From Musa acuminata AAA Group (Eukaryota; Streptophyta; Magnoliopsida; Zingiberales; Musaceae): a stretch of 64,000 nucleotides of DNA. Positions 44,977 through 57,194 of the stretch are shown here, piece after piece. The notes beneath the pieces were generated by a model, which searched no databases, was not told the DNA's origin, and was given only the letters and a program-made list of their open reading frames with translations. The position numbers and the translations under genes are program-made. The first letter of the stretch is position 1, and the number at the start of each line of letters is the position of its first letter. Where the stretch lies: assembly GCF_036884655.1 (NCBI RefSeq), contig NC_088338.1, positions 4,411,501 through 4,475,500 on the forward strand, read 5' to 3'.

Positions 44977-45447
44977 CTAGTCCTGGACCAAGGATGCCCC
45001 CGTGCTTAAATCCTTAACAAGAAAAAAGTTAGGGAAGAATTCAATTGAGGTATTATTTTGTTTACAGAATTGAGAAACGGAAATGAGGTTTCTTTTAATG
45101 GTAGGTGCACACAAAACATCATCGAGTGTAAAAGTTGTGGTAAGTGAACTAAGCATTGAGGAACCAGAATGAGTAATAGGAATTCTTTTACCGTCACCGA
45201 TGATGATATCTTCATTTCCGTCATAGTTGATCAGAGGTGATGTGATGAGAGGCGCCCGATTCCACAATCCAATTGGGTTGGGTAGGAGTTGGAGTAGCCA
45301 TGAAATTCGCCTGAGGCCACTGTGATGGAGCAGGGAGTCTAGGGCGAGACCGACAGACTTTCGTAGAGTGTCCGACTTTATCACATAGTTGGCAAACGAC
45401 TCGTTAGTGACTTGTGAAGTCAGGATGCGATGGCTGAAAGTTACCAC
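44977..45447 (-). pseudogene. Copia protease region
   Basis: NYDGNEDIIIGDGKRIPITH and DDVLCAPTIKRNLISVSQF are typical of the segment after the copia protease active site. The sequence then ends near KDLSTGASLVQD and continues with an unrelated junction into RNase H, so integrase and RT are lost. Confidence 0.7.
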
Positions 45448-45962
45448 CTTGATATGGATAAAGGGGGTTTAGTCTGGGCCCCATAGGGCTAGGAGGCAAC
45501 TTAGCCAAATTGTTGTTGACGTGCTTATTGTACTGGTTGCTCTTCCTCTTGGATTTTTGATTGACCTGAGCTATAATAGGTGGTCCGGGCAACCTATCAT
45601 CACGCTTCAAGTATGTCTCATAATCGATCAACTTATCATAAAGTTCTTTATACTCGCCTCCTAGGCCATTGAGGATATGGATTAGGACTTCTTCATCACT
45701 GAGAGAATGACATATCAAAGCTAAATCATCAATGATAACTTTGATATGTTGTAGATAATCAGCAATAGTACTTCCCTCTTGTTTCGTTTTCATCAGATTG
45801 GAGAGAAGTCCGAGCATGCGAGTACGCGAGCGATTTGCCAAAGTTGTTTGTAACTTGCACCATGCTTCTGCAGCACTCGTACATGAGGATATCAGCGGGG
45901 CAATGGATCCAGCAACGGAAGCTTAAATAGCTTGAAGGATGAGGCGATCTTGACGTAACCAT
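45404..45962 (-). pseudogene. Copia gag (UBN2 type)
   Basis: GSTIADYLQHIKVIIDDLAL, LSDEEVLIHILNGLGGEY and a basic Asn/Gln-rich tail are typical of retrotransposon gag in plants. An upstream frame (45962-45759) carries the preceding part; a stop and frame change separate the pieces. Confidence 0.7.
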
Positions 45963-46019
45963 AGTTTATAGACTGGATTTGGCATTGGACTGGGTTCATC
46001 TGGGATGTTGATCATTTCA

Positions 46020-46698
46020 GATGGACACTGGAGAGAGCCATCAACGTAACCTAGGAGATCATAACCAAATAGAAGATTAGAAAGTTGTGCCCGCTAAGAT
46101 GCGTAGTTGCCGCCTTTGGATAATTTGAAGGGAATATGGATAATTTGAAGGGAATAAGTGCTGCAGTATTAATGGTGATAAGACTTTGAGAAGTGCTTAG
46201 AATTCCTACAGAAATAGGGACAGGAATATCGGAAGAGGAAAATGAAGACATCCCAGATATTTTGTGGCGGTTTAAGTGATCTTTACAAAAGATGTAAAGA
46301 TATAGGAGGGATGGAGAAGGAGAAAAGTAGATCGATGCGCTGCAAAGGAGGCTGCAGCGATAGTGCAGAGGAGGCTGCAACGATGCACTGTAGAGGAGGC
46401 TGCAACGATGCACTATAGAGGAGGCTGCAGTGATGAGCAAGAAATCTGCAGCGATTAGGTGAAAAGAAAGAAAAAAAGCAGCACTTCTCGCTCGAGTGAG
46501 ATGTGGGAACGAGGAGGAGAGGTCGCTGGCCGAGGAATAGTTGCAAGGACGACGACCACCACGGTAATGTAGGCGAGATTCTTGTGAGGGTAGGAGGTGG
46601 CTGCGACACCGAAGGAGAGGTAAGCAGCAGCACTACCCTTTCCAACTGAACAGAAAAGAGAAGGCTTCGACAGAGCTGCCTACATCCACAAGGAAGAA
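46020..46698 (-). other. Leader of the second copia element with short GGAGGCTGCA repeats
   Basis: Contains four to five copies of AGGAGGCTGCARYGATG spaced 24-31 bp at 46345-46440. ORFs here are repeat-driven. No host gene. Confidence 0.5.
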
Positions 46699-46711
46699 GG
46701 CTCTGATACCA

Positions 46712-46919
46712 TGATAAAAATTAAATGAATAATATAGAAAGATAGAAGTTGTAGAAGAAACTATGAAATGTATAAGATGTAATTGTCTAGTTCATTTTGA
46801 TAGTGAGCTCTTGATAGCTATTTATACACACTCAGTAGGGAGGTTATACATATGGAGGATTTTTCTCAACTGCTTAGAGATTTCCTCAACTGCCTTGAGG
46901 AAATCTTATCTACTTATCA
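46712..46919 (-). repeat. 5' LTR of second copia element
   Basis: 208 bp; a minus-strand TATA-like TATAAATAGC near 46810-46820; ends TGATAAG/TTATCA. Contains an imperfect inverted GAGGAAATC/GATTTCCTC pair near its start. Confidence 0.75.
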
Positions 46920-46993
46920 CTTATGTGTCAAGATCACTGAGCATCAAGACGACATGGAAGACAAACTAATATTGAGTTGACAAAATGATCAAT

Positions 46994-47093
<100 letters not shown>

Positions 47094-47519
47094 CACCTAA
47101 TTTTAGTCCATCGATTATCATATAACTGCTGCTCTAATTAATATTAATAGTTTAAACTTTTATCACTTTGTTGGGATATTATGATTTCTTATTATCAGGA
47201 AAAAAATATCAATTTACCAAAGATATTAAGATTACTTTTGGGTTTTTTCCTATTTAATTTATCATCATATAGGAAACATAAATATGGATATAATTATAAC
47301 CAAACACCTACTAGTCATTATTATGACAATAAAAAATGATTCAATAATAAAAATAGTATTTTCATACATAAACAAATTCAACGCCAAATTTGAAGTCATG
47401 GGGGCTAAGTATTTTTAGATTTTTGAATATAATATACTTGGAGGACAGGTAATCTAAACAAAAAAGACTTTTATGTAAAGTAAAGAAATCATAAAAATTA
47501 CCATTTAATTATGCTGTAT

Positions 47520-48229
47520 ATATACATCTTCTTCTTGTTTTCCTTCGGACTCAACTTCTTCTCTGCCACCGAATCAGACGAAGGGTGGACGACACAAGGA
47601 GGTAAGAGAAAAGGACACATCTCATCGTCATGACGTCTTCTTGATGATGATTTGGTATGGTTGTGCATCTGAAACAGTGCGATGGAAGAAGTGCGCGCGA
47701 CGATCAATTCGATTTTGGAAGAGCAAGCAACTCTTGAACGAGTGAGTTGTTTCTTCTTGTTCTATAGGATGCCTTTCCATGTTCTTGATGAGGCTAATGG
47801 TTCCTCCTCAGGAACTAGAAGCGTGCAGAAGTCGACTTGAGATTCTGAGAGAAAGGAACTCCACGTTCAAAGAAGAGGTTGGTGGATTCTTCCTTCTTCT
47901 TTCTTCCCTTCTTGGTTACCTTTTTCTCTTCCTTTTCCGAAAAGGATTCACCTTCGCCGAAATCTCCCTTCAGCTGGCAAAGGCGGCTGCTGATCGCCGT
48001 GCACCTGGAACTCCATCTCCGCCAGCCACCGACAGCCGCGTCGGCTCGACAACCGCGTCCGGCCAGCAAATGCAAAGCGCGGGACTGCAAGGTGGCGCCA
48101 AGAATGGCGAGGAAGCGCAGGAGGGAGATAGATGAGATGCAGGGGAGAAGAAGATGCATGAAAGCAAGAACACTTCAAGTAATGCAGCCAAAGGAAGTAG
48201 CAGAACTGATTCATACCAATAGGTTGTAA
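47520..48229 (+). pseudogene. Unknown family, d copy, unit C
   Basis: ATG at 47682; exon 2 to 47741, exon 3 47812-47877, exon 4 from 47974, ending at 48135 in the spliced frame or 48229 in the family-like frame. It has the same exon 4 frameshift as the other d copies and the same extra segment before exon 4 as unit B. Splice sites are intact. Confidence 0.6.
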
Positions 48230-48317
48230 TCTTCCAGCAATTGTCTCAACATAGCAAAGGTGTCAACGCCTTGGATTTCTAAACTGTCAGAGACGAAACG
48301 TACTGCATTACCAAGTG

Positions 48318-48645
48318 TTCTTGTTTTTGCTGGTATGAGGCTTCTTGGAAGACAAACTTTGAACCAAACTAGTCAAACGATTGTTCTTGTTTTTGCTGGT
48401 GCGAGGCTTCTTGAAAGACAAACTTTGAACTAAAGTAGTCAAACAACTGTTATTGTTTTTGTTGGTGTGAAGCTTCTTGAAAGACAAATTTGATCCAAAG
48501 TAGTCAAACAACTGTTCTTGTTTCTGTTGGTGTGAGGCTTCTTGAAAGACAAATTTGATCCAAAGCAGTCAAATAACTGTTCTTGTTTTTGTTGGTGTGA
48601 GGCTTCTTGAAAGACAAATTTGATCCAAAGTCGTCAAGACTATCA
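48318..48645. repeat. 65-bp tandem repeat, five copies (unit C)
   Basis: Units start at 48318, 48384, 48450, 48515 and 48580. One unit more than in A and B. Confidence 0.95.
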
Positions 48646-49574
48646 CCAGAAATTACTAAAAGCTATCGAATTACTCCATGTTGAGATTTACTTGGACAAC
48701 ACCTTACTCTAATGCCATGTTGAGATTTTTAATCAGATGTCAGAACAGCTATATATACACAGAGATTAAACAGCTATATATAGACATCGCTGATATTGAG
48801 TTGACATTCATATAGACATCACTGATATATTGATGTATCGAATTAACAAGATGTGTGTCTAACGATAGATGTGATATGACAGCACATTATCCACATGTTA
48901 ATTCAAAGCATTATTTGACCAAAGCAAAGACTATATCATAGCAGCCCATTTACCTCAACCTAAATCCTAATAAGACTCGCATTAGGACAACCTACACATA
49001 AATAGGAGCGGCCACCAAGTAAGGAGGGTACAACAATCCTATAAGAAAAGTACTAGTTTGACATGACCTAGAAGAAAAGTCCTTAAACACCTAAATACTT
49101 GAGGTAGACTATACCCTATAAAATAAGAATGTGCCCCCATCTAAGGGTATCTCAAAAGCATTCAAGTCGTGCCCCCTCTTGAGAAGCCAATCGGTCCTAA
49201 GCTGAGAGGAGAAGAGAGAGAGGAAGCGGTTTGCAAGTTCTGCAGTCCTTCTTGTCTACAACAACATTACTATAGAGATCTTTTCCAACTTGTTGTCAAC
49301 CTTAATAGCATCTAAAAAGGCCTTTAGCAATAACAAGAAGAACAAGAACAAGAACAAGAGCCAAGAGACAACCAAGAAGTCCCACAGCCAGCCCTAGTTC
49401 CAGCTTGCGCCAAGAGTGGAGAGAAGAGGAGTTTCAAAAAGGATTTTGCCCTCCAGTCACGGCCCCTTCCTCCTCAAGAATCCTTACTCTAATGCCATGT
49501 AAGGATTCTTGAAAGACAAATGTGAACTAAAGTAGTCAAGCCTATCACCAGAAAACACTTGAAGCTAACTACTA
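48646..49574. other. End of unit C and junction to the TFIIA region
   Basis: Closing spacer of the unit to about 49070, lacking about 0.7 kb compared with A (jump near 48770). 49070-49500 is single-copy here, with a GAAGAACAAGAACAAG simple repeat near 49338 and no recognised gene. Confidence 0.45.
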
Positions 49575-50000
49575 GTAATGAAACTATATACTGCCACAAG
49601 TAATGTTACAAGACTGGTCGATTACTATGGATCATCACAAGTAACTACCATAATATCGTGGGACGTTGTATTTTCAATCCTTCTGCTGTCTCAAAAGCCA
49701 TATCAAAACACAAATTTTAGAATTTCCAAAAGCCATTACCAACTCCTGTTCAGGCACATAAGAAGCTCCCTAGATAACTAAGCAAAAAGACTCCAAAAAT
49801 GTCCCTGATGCTCCAATAATAATCCACTTAAAACAAAATGCAGTAGCATGCAATCGCACGTAATCCAAGTTAAACACATGTTACAAACCTGCCACAGAGA
49901 TTAGGAGTTTGGCAGAGGGATTGGTGTATCTTAATCCAAGATGCAAGCAAACTTTACATTCGTACTCATAGTCCCCACGAGAACACAATACAGGGGCTCT

Positions 50001-53000
50001 TCACTGTGTGAGCAACTTGGAGTCGCAAGCCACAATCTTCACTCTCTTGACTTGGTCGTGGCAGTCCTCGCTTTTGAAAACTGCATCTTGCAAGATGAAT
50101 GTCCACACATTATCACAGAACCTATAGGTATGCAGATGACCCTGTAGAACAGTCTTGAGAAAATAAGGTTTCTTGATTACCAGGTTTAATCAGAAAAAAC
50201 GGCAAAAATTAAACATGAGGGCATGATAATGGTTTGATTTTATTCTATAACATCCGTAATATTGGTCTAGCAGTGGGAGCTTATATATTGAGCAGAGAAT
50301 AGGGAAGCCAACCATGGGCATACTTGGCATCTATCATGGGATTTGCATAGCAGAAAGTGCAGTATGGGCAATTATAATATCAATAAACTACAGAATATTA
50401 CTTAAGGGTCAAAATAACCACCTAATGATCGGATAGCTGTAAATGAAATAAATCTTCACATGATAAAAGGAACTGATGGACCTGAAAGATTGATAAGGGA
50501 AAAAAAGGGAACTTCAGGCTTAAGAGGCAAGCAGTTGTACATACAAAGCAAAACTGCACGATAGGAACTCCCCTTTCAATAGCTCCATATGCATAATTTA
50601 GTTAATCCAGGTAAGATCAGAAATAAAATATGTCTTTTACCACTTAACTAGGATAATTTAGTGCAGAATTGGAGTATTGCATATTGCATGAGTGCAGGCG
50701 CACAGTGACCTACAGTATCTGCAGACAAGACGAGAATACTTGGTACTCATGACACACAACAGTATGTTCAGTCAGTCAAACTTTCCATTCTGGTAGACTT
50801 GAATAAGCAAGATCAACTCATCTTCAGAAAAAATCATGCACATTTCAGAAATTTAGAAGGAAAGAAAAGTTCTTAACTAGTAGAAAACAGAAAGTCCTGA
50901 AAACAAGGTTTAGCAGCAAATCAGTTGATTCATTATATGTGCTGAATACATGCATATACCACATAGATAACTATTGAACCATATATATAAATTACCCAGA
51001 GATAGAATGTACTCGAGTAGAAAGATTGTTTCTTAGTCTCAAACAACCTCGGAATAAAAGATACAAGAGAGTACGGGGTAAAAGGACTTGACGGGTTAAT
51101 TTAACAATTACCATTGATCTAGAATTTTTCATGGGATTTTAGAGTGTCAACTTAAAATACAAAAGTAATGTCATGAAGTGATCACGGGGAACAAATGAAT
51201 GACTCCTAAAACATGTCAACAAACTAAACACATCAAACACGTAGAGAGAGTATGATATCATAAACACACGAATCCTTTGGGTTAATGCTTCTTTAAAAGG
51301 TTCATGCTCAAGTTTCAGATGCTAAGATAATCAAAGAAGCAATCAGCGGCAATGGTTTCGGGTGCTCACACAGACTAAAACCCAATTTGACCCGAAAAAG
51401 CTATGCTTCATCTGCTATTTAAGGCCCAAGATTTGACTGAAGTCGAAGCACAGAAAGTAACGTACATATCAGCCAGAGCCTCGTCTACTATTTCTCATTA
51501 ATCACACAAGTTCAAGTCCAAGCGATGCCTGAACAGAGAGAATGAAAGCTATGTGATTTGATGAATATGTCCAAGAAGGTTCAGATTTCTTTTGGAAGAG
51601 TCCAGAGTCAGACCCAGTCCAGGATATTGGACTTTTTATGGGAATGGCATGACTGGGCGTGCAACATGCCAAGTTCAATTTTGGTAGAAGTTGAATGAAA
51701 AAAGAAAAAGATTCATGACTTGCTCTTGTATTCTTATGACAAATCTTTTAGTAATATTTTCTAATCCACAAGTATATAACTAATATAACAAATTACAGAA
51801 GAATACCTTTAGTAATGAAATTTGTGTAAATATTCATTCAGTGATTTAAATGACACAACTAGCAATTAAAATATGAGATCACAACTAGCAATTAAAATAT
51901 TTAAATGACTAGAATGATCCAGAGGCATATGTGCTCACAAGCATGGAGAACAACCAATTCTGGATGATGATGATTAGCATGGTCCAGAGGCATATATGAT
52001 CACAAGCACGGATTGCCTTACTGAGGGAATAACCAATTGTGGATGATGACTAGCACAATCCAGAGGCAATAAATTAGCAATGAAGATATGTGATCACATG
52101 CACATATTGCCTTACTCGGAGAGAACCAATTTGCACAGCATGTATTGGCAAAAAGAAAAGAGATACTTGATGCTTAGTGAGGCTGGAAGAAAGAAAATCC
52201 CTAGAGCTACTTGATGCTTCTTTCAATGAGAATGAGAGGCGTAAAGTTTGCTAGGGTAGCAGTACACTTCCCCAAGTTGATTGTTGAAAAGGTTCTAAGT
52301 ATTCTTAAAAAAGATGCTTCTAGTTTGCTTCAACATTCACAACTATATTTAATGCAGTTTTTCTGTTCAATCGGAAGAAAGGACAAACTTCAAGTCAATT
52401 GGTATCTTTCATCCATCAAAATTTATCTGTTGGAAATTTTAGGTTGAGTAATAGAATGTGAATCTTGCATAATTTGTTTCAATAAAAAATTGTTAAAAAC
52501 AGATGAAGGTTCAGCAGCAAAAGCATTTGGAATGAGAAATGATATTTCCTTGATATAATATTAAACTGGTCTTCGTAAGACCCTTGGCCACAAATTAAGT
52601 TCCTTTGGTCCCTATTCGTCGCAATTAACTGAATCAAGGCATTGGCCTAATGGTTGACATCCAATTTATTTTGAAAGATTTTGGGTTCAAATACTTGTAA
52701 TGGTGATGTCGAAGAATTTGAGCTATATAATTTTATAGCTTGAGATCCATCTACCACTCTCCAGTATTAAAATGAAACACAGAAACTCATGAGTCAAGAC
52801 CTCAGACAGATGTCACACTTAATATTTAGTGAGATAATAACACATTGGTCGTATGACATGTTGACACTAAAAGGTTAAAGACAAAACTATTGTTAGAAGA
52901 ATCAACTGTTGTCAATGTTAAATTAAAATATGAAATAAAAATTAATTTTAAAGAAGCAACAAAAGTAAAAGAGGCAATCAGAGGCACAAGTGAACTGGAT

Positions 53001-53312
53001 ATACATGACAAAGAATATGCCTAATAACAAAAGTTTACCTTAATCGAAACCTTGCTCTTGACTTGCGTCTCCAAGGCATCTGTCATAGACTGTGCGGAGA
53101 ACAAATTCAAAGGAAAAAGAACTTAAAAGCATGACTGCTAAAATCTCCAAAAGAAATTTGTCCAGGGTTTAACTTAAATTTACCTTATCAAACTGCATAA
53201 GGACTTGGATAGCTAGCTCCGGGCTCAACGTACCGCTGGAAACCATCTCATCTAGGGTTTCTGTCAAGCACATGCCAATGGAGGACCTTCGGTACAATTC
53301 AAATGTGGCCAT
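50001..53312 (-). CDS. TFIIA-gamma: Transcription initiation factor IIA gamma subunit (small subunit), copy 1
   Basis: TFIIA gamma pairs with TFIIA alpha/beta to stabilise TBP on the TATA box in RNA polymerase II initiation. Coding exons 53312-53184 (43 codons), 53089-53039 (17) and 50141-50001 (46 plus TGA), joined in phase 0 by GT-AG introns, give 106 residues, the normal length of plant TFIIA gamma. Landmarks: MATFELYRRSSIGMCLTETL, SPELAIQVLMQFDK, QVKSKVSIK, then GHLHTYRFCDNVWTFILQD and VKIVACDSKLL. The second intron is 2.9 kb. Residue 39 is Met; residue 26 is Ser (Gly in copy 2). An upstream non-coding exon ends at 54871 (CGAG|GTCATT), so the leader is split by an intron of about 1.5 kb before the ATG. 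All splice sites and the frame are intact. Confidence 0.95.
51865..52135. repeat. Degenerate 70-80-bp tandem repeats in TFIIA gamma intron, copy 1
   Basis: Repeated pattern of AATCCAGAGGCA, GATCACAAGCA, GCCTTACT and AACCAATT, three to four times. The same array is at about 59225-59515. Confidence 0.6.
52635..52800 (+). mobile_element. Possible tRNA-derived SINE in TFIIA gamma intron, copy 1
   Basis: TGGCCTAATGGTT at 52643-52655 fits an RNA polymerase III A box, and GGTTCAAATAC at 52684-52694 fits a B box; the 29-bp gap between them is typical of tRNA-like SINE heads. The orientation is opposite to the gene. No target duplication or tail could be fixed. The same sequence is in copy 2. Confidence 0.4.
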
Positions 53313-53329
53313 GGCCTATTCTAGCACTC

Positions 53330-54870
53330 CAATTAGCAAAATTTATTTAGTAACAAAAGCTCAGGATTTCAAAACAAAGAAAAGCAAAAAGGCAACAATA
53401 AACAACTAGAAACAAAGAATGGGCTGGTATATTTTATTTTTTCTATTAAGTTGAGGTAGCAACTCTTTAACATATTAGAAATTGACCTGTCGCAGAAGAT
53501 TAACACCATAAATAACAATAATAAAAACCACTGGAAAGACTTGACAGCAAAAGGATGCTTTATATAATAAATGAGGGCTTCGGAATAACGACCGGCTCAA
53601 GAAGAAAAGTGAAAATTGTAAGAAAGAAAGGGGGAAGTAGATATCGCACTTCCCTATGCCATGAAAGAGGCATTGACATAACAGCAAGCAAATGTTTAAA
53701 ACAGCAACCCAATTAGTAGACAATGTCAATTAGGAAAAGTTTTTCTAAATACATCTTTGATATAGTTGAAGCATATTCCCAGAGCAAAGCCCGTCAGAGC
53801 ATAATTACTTGCCGAATCAAGTAAGAAAGAGATGCTCTTTCATCCAAAGAATAAACAGAAGAACGAATCCCCTTTTACATGGTAAAGTAGGATGGAGATA
53901 AAGACATGCATGAAACAAGCAACAGATCTTTGGTCTTCTAGACAATAAAAACAAAAAAAATATTTGTGTTTTATCTTCTGTTTTACAGAACGTGTTTGGC
54001 AGTCACATCTTCATAACATGGACAGGCACAACCTAGAGCTTCTATCTTTAATCTCCTTGTGCATACATGAATTATGTTTCAACAATCGTTATGTGCACAT
54101 TAGGCATTTGTAAATCAAGAAGCCAAGCAAATCCAGTTATAAAAATTTAAGTGACTAATAAAGATCTATGATGGACATTTTACAATGCAGACACGTGCAA
54201 TTTTGAGTTTAGAATGGCAATTAAATTAGAGAACATCGTATCAATAATGTCATAAAACCATACCAGTTCTAAAAATGTAACCACACTTAAGTTTAAACAT
54301 CACAGAGCATATACAACCATGGGGTTTACTGAATATGAGTAGGTGAAAATACTTGTTTGAATTGGCACTTCCTCCATCATGATTACAAGCATCATGATCA
54401 AAATTATGTAAAGAAAGCTAGATAATATAAAATCTTCATCCTTCAATATACCATGTGCTTCGTCCTCTAAAAACCACTCATAAGCCTCCAGTCATCACAT
54501 GTCAAAATAGTAACCAAATAATGGCAAACCAATCAGAGACTTGAATACAATAAGGATCGCGTTTTTTGCGAATGTAGTATCATATGCCACGATCTCGCAG
54601 CAAAGACTAACTCTATCGAGTCTAAAAAGAAACCGTAATTAACATTAAGTAGTCGAACAACACAAAGAACCACAAATCAAACGCTACAACCGAGACATCT
54701 TCCCAAACCCATCAAATCAAAGCATAGTTGGCTTTTTTTGGGTCATCCAAATCGAACTAACGCCAAACCAAAATCCACGACCAAAAAAAACAAAATAAGA
54801 ACTAAAACAAGGGGCTTCCGTTCCCGCGAGTAAGACGGAGGAAAAGGGAGAAGAAACGGAAGGAAATGAC
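53330..54870 (-). other. 5' UTR intron of TFIIA gamma copy 1
   Basis: AT-rich, between the donor CGAG|GTCATT (54871/54870) and an acceptor just before the ATG exon. No gene inside; the ORF at 53475 is not open in copy 2. Confidence 0.55.
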
Positions 54871-55071
54871 CTCGGATCGCGAGATCTCGAGCTAAAACTC
54901 GAATGCCGAAACCCTAATCGCCTCAGGACGAGGACGGGGCCGGATTCCCAGGGGCTTGGGGCGATGGTCAAAGAGAGCTCGGCACGAGGGCGAGCTCGAA
55001 GAAGGAGAGGAAGAGAGGAACGCAGCGAGAGATCGGCGTCCAACGGGGGATTTCAAACGGAGGATTATATA
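54871..55071 (-). promoter_or_regulatory. Core promoter and 5' UTR exon of TFIIA gamma copy 1
   Basis: Minus-strand TATATAA at 55071-55065; about 30 bp further a GC/CT-rich leader begins (about 55035) and ends at the splice donor at 54871. The 108- and 86-codon ORFs here are open only because of composition and are interrupted differently in copy 2. Confidence 0.6.
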
Positions 55072-55139
55072 AGCGATGGCATCGGAGAGGAAGATATATA
55101 CATAGAGAGAAAAAGGACGCCTGGAGGGACTCTTTAATT

Positions 55140-55472
55140 TCATCGTTCGCACACTAAATCTGTGCGGTGGGAAGATCCACCGTCCGTTTGATCAATCTAA
55201 TCGATCCTGGACGTCCGAGCTCAGTGATGCGATCATGCGTGGCTCTTGGACGCATGACTGCGACCCCGAGTCGACCCGGGTCGACTCTGTAGCAGTGCTG
55301 CAAACTCGGACGAGTAGGTCGACTCGAATCGGGCGTCAGGTTATTGTGGACAAGAAAAGCCATAAATATAAACCACAAGTCAAACTGGGTTTAGACATTT
55401 GCAACGAGTTCTCTATAACGGCTTTGGTGGCCGCATGGTTTCCATAAGAATCGTTGTCTTGGTGTATGCAAA
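55140..55472. promoter_or_regulatory. Intergenic region between divergent TFIIA gamma and zinc-finger-related sequence, copy 1
   Basis: GC-rich sequence with GTCGACTCG/GAGTCGAC repeats. It is conserved in copy 2 (62660-62986), but about 30 bp around TATAAATATAAACCAC is unique to copy 1. The region could serve both directions. Confidence 0.4.
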
Positions 55473-55871
55473 ATGCTTGGAATGAATATACCTTTGTCAT
55501 CGGCCCGTCCAACTCCGATGACCACTGCGCATGCCCACCGTTGTGGTGGCGCAGGCGGTGATGACGATGTCAACGACCCGTCCCGCCGCAAGCAGAGCAC
55601 ACAGTCGACACCGACCCCGTATTTCCGGCGGAGGAGGAAGACGAAAAAGATGGCGTTGGTATTCCACCTACGCAAGCGCCAAGGAACAACAGACAAGCGC
55701 CAAGTACGAAGGGGCGGCTCCAGGAGGAAAGCACAACAGACAAGGAGAAGCAGTGGGGAGACGAATTGGACCGGGGAACAGGCGAACAAGGAGGAGGAGG
55801 AGGGAGAAGAAGGTGCCGCGGAGGCACCAACGGCGTCAGGAGGAGCGGTCGAGGGGACTCGGGAAGCATAA
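55473..55871 (+). pseudogene. Decayed C2H2 zinc-finger-related sequence, copy 1
   Basis: Homologous at both ends to 62987-63510: the start with CCGATGACCACTGCGCATGC, and the end with ACCAACGGCGTCAGGAGGAG. The part that encodes the zinc finger in copy 2 is missing. Two overlapping GC-rich ORFs remain, neither with a recognisable domain. Probably a pseudogene. Confidence 0.5.
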
Positions 55872-56767
55872 TACTAGCAATATTATCATCTTATCCTAAT
55901 AATTGATTTGATGAAAATGAAATGAGTTATAATACTTGATAATCGATTAAATATAAAAAAATATTTTATTTTAAAATTATAAAAAATATATATAAAGATT
56001 TATACAAATATTTTAAAATTATGTACTTTGTGGATTGATTTAACGAAAAATATCTTGATTACACTCGAGCGAGGTATATTCATTCACCATCCGAATGGAT
56101 CCGAAATGAATCGACTCATGAATTTGTGACTTGAAATAGTCTGATTATAATAAAAAAAATTTTAAAATTGAAAAAATATCTCTTGATAAAATCAAAGTGC
56201 TACAAAGATAAAACTCATTACTAAGAATTTTTATTTTTCTTTGGTAAATTGCCCCATTACTGTTACAGACCAATATCATCGATCATCGTTAGGAAAGTGG
56301 GAGGTCTATCAATGGATTTCCTAACAGACATCAACCCGCAAATAATCTCGCTCTGGGAATTGCCAATACCTAAATGCAGTGAACTTTCTTGTTGATGACA
56401 AACTGGTTTTGCTTGTGCTATCATGTGGATTGCGATGACGGATGGGATAGCTTCATACTGAAACTACTTGTTGAGTCGGAAGTATGTGTTACAGAGAAGA
56501 ACCAAATGTTCCTCTCAGGTGACCACATTGACCTAAATTTCTTGTGATAATTAAATCACGACATTTTTGTATGAAATTATTCAGGTTTCATTGGAAACCT
56601 AACCTTTTCTTAGACTTTATATCAAGATATGGAACTGAGGTTAGAGTCATCAAGTTGGAACTCATGACAAAATGTTGAACCCACAAAACATCCATGCAAG
56701 AGTATATGATTCAGGTTTAGAGTTTAAAACACAGATTTTACACACAAAAAAGAGCTACCTCAAACTA
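55872..56767. other. Unique spacer between the two TFIIA gamma duplications
   Basis: AT-rich, with no open frame of note and no recognised repeat. Confidence 0.5.
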
Positions 56768-57194
56768 TGTAATGAAACTACCATATACTGCGACAAGTAA
56801 TGTTACAAGATGACAAGTGGATTAGTACGATCAACACAAGTAACTACTAGAATATTGTGCGCCATTGTATTTTGAATCCTTTTACTGTCTCAAAAGCCAT
56901 ATCAAAACACACATTTTGGAATTTCCAAAAGCCATTAGCAACTCCTGTTCATGCACATAATAAGCTCCCTAGATAACTAAGCAAAAAAGACTCCAAAAAT
57001 GTCCCTGATGCTCCAATAATAATCCACCAAAATGCAGTAGTATGCAATCGCACGTAATTCAAGTTAAATACATGTTACAAACCTGCCACAGAGATTAGGA
57101 GTTTGGCAGAGGGATTGGTGTATCTTAATCCAAGATGCAAGCAAACTTTACATTCGTACTCATAGTCCCCACGAGAACACAAGACAGGGGCTCT

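Larger units (their letters stand above)
44351..46919 (-). mobile_element. Second Ty1/copia element, minus strand, integrase and RT deleted
   Basis: The 5' LTR (46919-46712, 208 bp, TGATAAGTAG...TTTTATCA in element direction) is followed by the primer-binding site TGGTATCAGAGCC (46711-46699). Then come a leader, gag, protease, a jump to RNase H, a G-rich polypurine tract and only about 20 bp of the 3' LTR (44370-44351). It is unrelated in detail to the copia at 20.7/37.3 kb. No target duplication: the left side is p exon 1, the right side is sequence homologous to 33471 in unit B. Confidence 0.8.
49575..55865. repeat. Tandem duplication containing TFIIA gamma, copy 1
   Basis: Matches 56768-63525 in order from AATGAAACTATATACTGC at the left to GGAGCG-GTCGAGGGGA at the right. 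The offset is about 7.2-7.7 kb, constant at 7380 over the coding exons 1-2. Most of the intron is preserved with scattered substitutions. Confidence 0.9.

Noticed and set aside
54717..55152. 108- and 86-codon ORFs upstream of TFIIA gamma copy 1
   Set aside because: They cover the TATA box, leader exon and donor site; the equivalent region in copy 2 has indels that do not respect either frame.
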